From contig PMOV01000114.1 in assembly GCA_003161195.1 (NCBI GenBank), positions 698-17,196 on the forward strand: a DNA stretch of 16,499 bases, in the 5' to 3' direction. Every line of letters starts with the position of its first letter. Within the stretch, counting starts at the first letter, position 1. A program made the translations under genes and the position numbers. A model generated the notes under the pieces. It saw nothing but the letters and a program-made list of their open reading frames with translations. It was not told the origin of the DNA and ran no database searches. Below, piece after piece: positions 14,985 through 16,499 of the stretch. The DNA is from Acidobacteriota bacterium. GTDB lineage: Bacteria > Acidobacteriota > Terriglobia > Acidiferrales > UBA7541.

Positions 14985-16499
14985 TTGCAATTCGAGCCGC
15001 GGGACCAGTTTGAGCAGCGTCTGAAGAAGCTGGAGCAGATCCAGGCGCTGGGGCATGTGGCTTATCCGCACGAATTTCGCTGGACGCATACCGCTACGAA
15101 CGTTTTGGCTGGCTACGGATCCGCCACGGCGGAGGAGTTAGAAGCCAAGAAGGTGCAGGTCCGGGTGGCTGGACGCATCGTATCGCTGCGGCTGATGGGC
15201 AAGCTGGGATTTGCGCACCTGCAGAATGGCGGCAAACGGCTGCAGATATTGGTGCGCAGGGATGTGGTTGGCGAAGCCGGCTTTGCGCTGTTGCATTTGC
15301 TGGATTTGGGCGATTCGATCGGCGTGGCCGGGCATTTGTTTCGGACGAAGACCGGGGAACTGTCCGTGTGGGTCGAAGAGATTGCCTTTCTGAATAAAGC
15401 GTTGTTGCCGCTGCCGGAAAAATGGCATGGGCTGGCGGATGTTGAGATTCGCTACCGGCAACGTTATCTGGATTTGCTCGCGAACGAAAAATCGCGCGAG
15501 ATTTTTGTTACGCGGGCGCGGATCACCCAGGAGCTGCGGCGATTTTTTGATGCGCGCGGATACATTGAAGTCGAAACGCCGATGATGCATCCGCTGGCGG
15601 GCGGGGCGGCGGCGCGGCCCTTCGTGACGCATCACAACACGCTGGACATCGATTTATATATGCGGATTGCGCCGGAGCTGTATTTGAAGCGGCTGACGGT
15701 GGGCGGCCTCGACCGCGTGTATGAGATTAACCGGAATTTTCGCAATGAAGGAATTTCCACGCGACACAATCCGGAATTCACCATGCTGGAGTTTTATGAG
15801 GCGTACAGCAACTACCGCGATTTGATGGATTTGAATGAGGTGCTGTTCGCGGAGTTGGCGAAGAATGTGACCGGTTCGACGCGCGTGAAGTACGGCGAGC
15901 AGGAATTGGATTTCGGGAGGATGGAACGGCTCTCGATGCGCGAGGCTATCATTAAGTATTGGCCGGTGCCGGCTGGGGACCGGCCCGATGATGAGGAACT
16001 GGCGACGCCTGGAGGGCCGGCGAAAATTGGTGCACGCTATAACGCCTGGGCCAAGCCTGCGGGTGCGCCGTATGCGGCTGCGAAGGGCTCGCTGGGGGAT
16101 GGGCAATGGATCGGGTTGCTGTTTGAGACGTTTGCCGAAGCGAACTTGATCCAGCCCACGATCCTTTACGATTTTCCCACGGAGATTTCGCCGCTCTCCA
16201 AGCAGAAGCCGGACGATCCAACGCTGACAGAGCGCTTTGAGATTTATATTGCGGGCATGGAAGTGGCCAACGGATTTTCTGAGTTGAACGATCCGGCGGA
16301 ACAGGAGCGACGCTTTCTGGCGCAGATTGCGCAGGGCGGGGATGAGGTGCCGAAGCAGCTCGATGTGGAGTACATTCGCGCGCTGGCACATGGGATGCCG
16401 CCAACGGCCGGCGAGGGCATCGGGATTGATCGACTGACGATGCTACTGACCGATTCGCAGTCCATCCGCGACGTGATTCTTTTCCCGCAACTGCGACCG
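14985..16499 (+). CDS. lysS: Lysyl-tRNA synthetase, class II (last few residues beyond the edge)
   Basis: Charges tRNA-Lys with lysine in the cytosol. The window holds 505 codons with no stop, and the last residues (ILFPQLRP) are the usual C-terminal end of the family, so only a few codons are missing. An N-terminal anticodon-binding OB-fold (about 56-140) is followed by the class II core. RYRQRYLDLLAN (157-168) and VETPMMHPLAGGAAARPF (196-213) are family hallmarks. Motif 2 is FRNEGISTRHNPEFTMLEFY (252-271) and motif 3 is GEGIGIDRLTMLLT (476-489). The start is TTG: it has AAAGGA upstream, fits the family N-terminus, and no in-frame ATG exists near it. A good sigma-70-type promoter lies just upstream. 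The gene is divergent from the MEDS-domain gene. Confidence 0.96.
   Translation, partial: MQFEPRDQFEQRLKKLEQIQALGHVAYPHEFRWTHTATNVLAGYGSATAEELEAKKVQVRVAGRIVSLRLMGKLGFAHLQNGGKRLQILVRRDVVGEAGFALLHLLDLGDSIGVAGHLFRTKTGELSVWVEEIAFLNKALLPLPEKWHGLADVEIRYRQRYLDLLANEKSREIFVTRARITQELRRFFDARGYIEVETPMMHPLAGGAAARPFVTHHNTLDIDLYMRIAPELYLKRLTVGGLDRVYEINRNFRNEGISTRHNPEFTMLEFYEAYSNYRDLMDLNEVLFAELAKNVTGSTRVKYGEQELDFGRMERLSMREAIIKYWPVPAGDRPDDEELATPGGPAKIGARYNAWAKPAGAPYAAAKGSLGDGQWIGLLFETFAEANLIQPTILYDFPTEISPLSKQKPDDPTLTERFEIYIAGMEVANGFSELNDPAEQERRFLAQIAQGGDEVPKQLDVEYIRALAHGMPPTAGEGIGIDRLTMLLTDSQSIRDVILFPQLRP

Noticed and set aside
15138..16404. Several minus-strand frames opposite lysS
   Set aside because: They are antisense to an unmistakable lysyl-tRNA synthetase and rich in Arg, Gln, His and Pro, as expected for shadows.
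1..16499. CRISPR array, insertion sequence, prophage or toxin-antitoxin locus
   Set aside because: No regularly spaced repeat array, transposase, integrase or recognisable toxin-antitoxin pair was found on either strand.

Overview
The window is GC-rich DNA from a Gram-negative (diderm) bacterium: it encodes two outer-membrane beta-barrel proteins and a complete tripartite RND efflux system. The coiled-coil porin at 1133-3229 and the small protein at 11447-11830 resemble families I associate with Acidobacteriota, so that phylum is my best guess. It is an inference from recall, not a database result. Almost every gene lies on the minus strand; only one tRNA and lysS lie on the plus strand.

Left part (1-5134): a partial pstS (periplasmic phosphate-binding protein) runs off the left edge, behind a clear PHO-box-like pair of CTGTAAC repeats. 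Upstream of it is a strong terminator that closes a coiled-coil porin gene, whose own promoter region carries four half-sites with an exact 11-bp period. Next comes a second outer-membrane barrel of the alginate-export/porin type.

Middle (5405-11830): a compact efflux operon, read in the order membrane-fusion protein, RND pump, TolC-like outer-membrane factor, with stop/start overlaps of 8 and 4 bp. Upstream of it are a small two-helix membrane protein of unknown function and, 4 nt before that, an odd open frame that lacks a usable ATG and is interrupted by an in-frame TAA.

Right part (12256-16499): phoU with a low-complexity C-terminal tail, its own terminator and a PHO-box-like element; a CAU-anticodon tRNA with a good promoter on the plus strand; a MEDS-domain (DcmR-type sensory) protein; and lysS starting at TTG, nearly complete at the right edge.

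How the genes fit together: pstS (uptake), phoU (control of the Pst/PhoR signal) and probably the coiled-coil porin look like a local phosphate-starvation regulon, tied together by 11-bp-periodic direct repeats. A weaker example of the same pattern lies upstream of the MEDS gene. No CRISPR array, transposase or integrase was found. The most unusual points are the shared 11-bp-periodic elements, the non-AUG or broken frame at 11835-12110 with an in-frame 27-bp duplication, and the nested palindrome upstream of the efflux operon.
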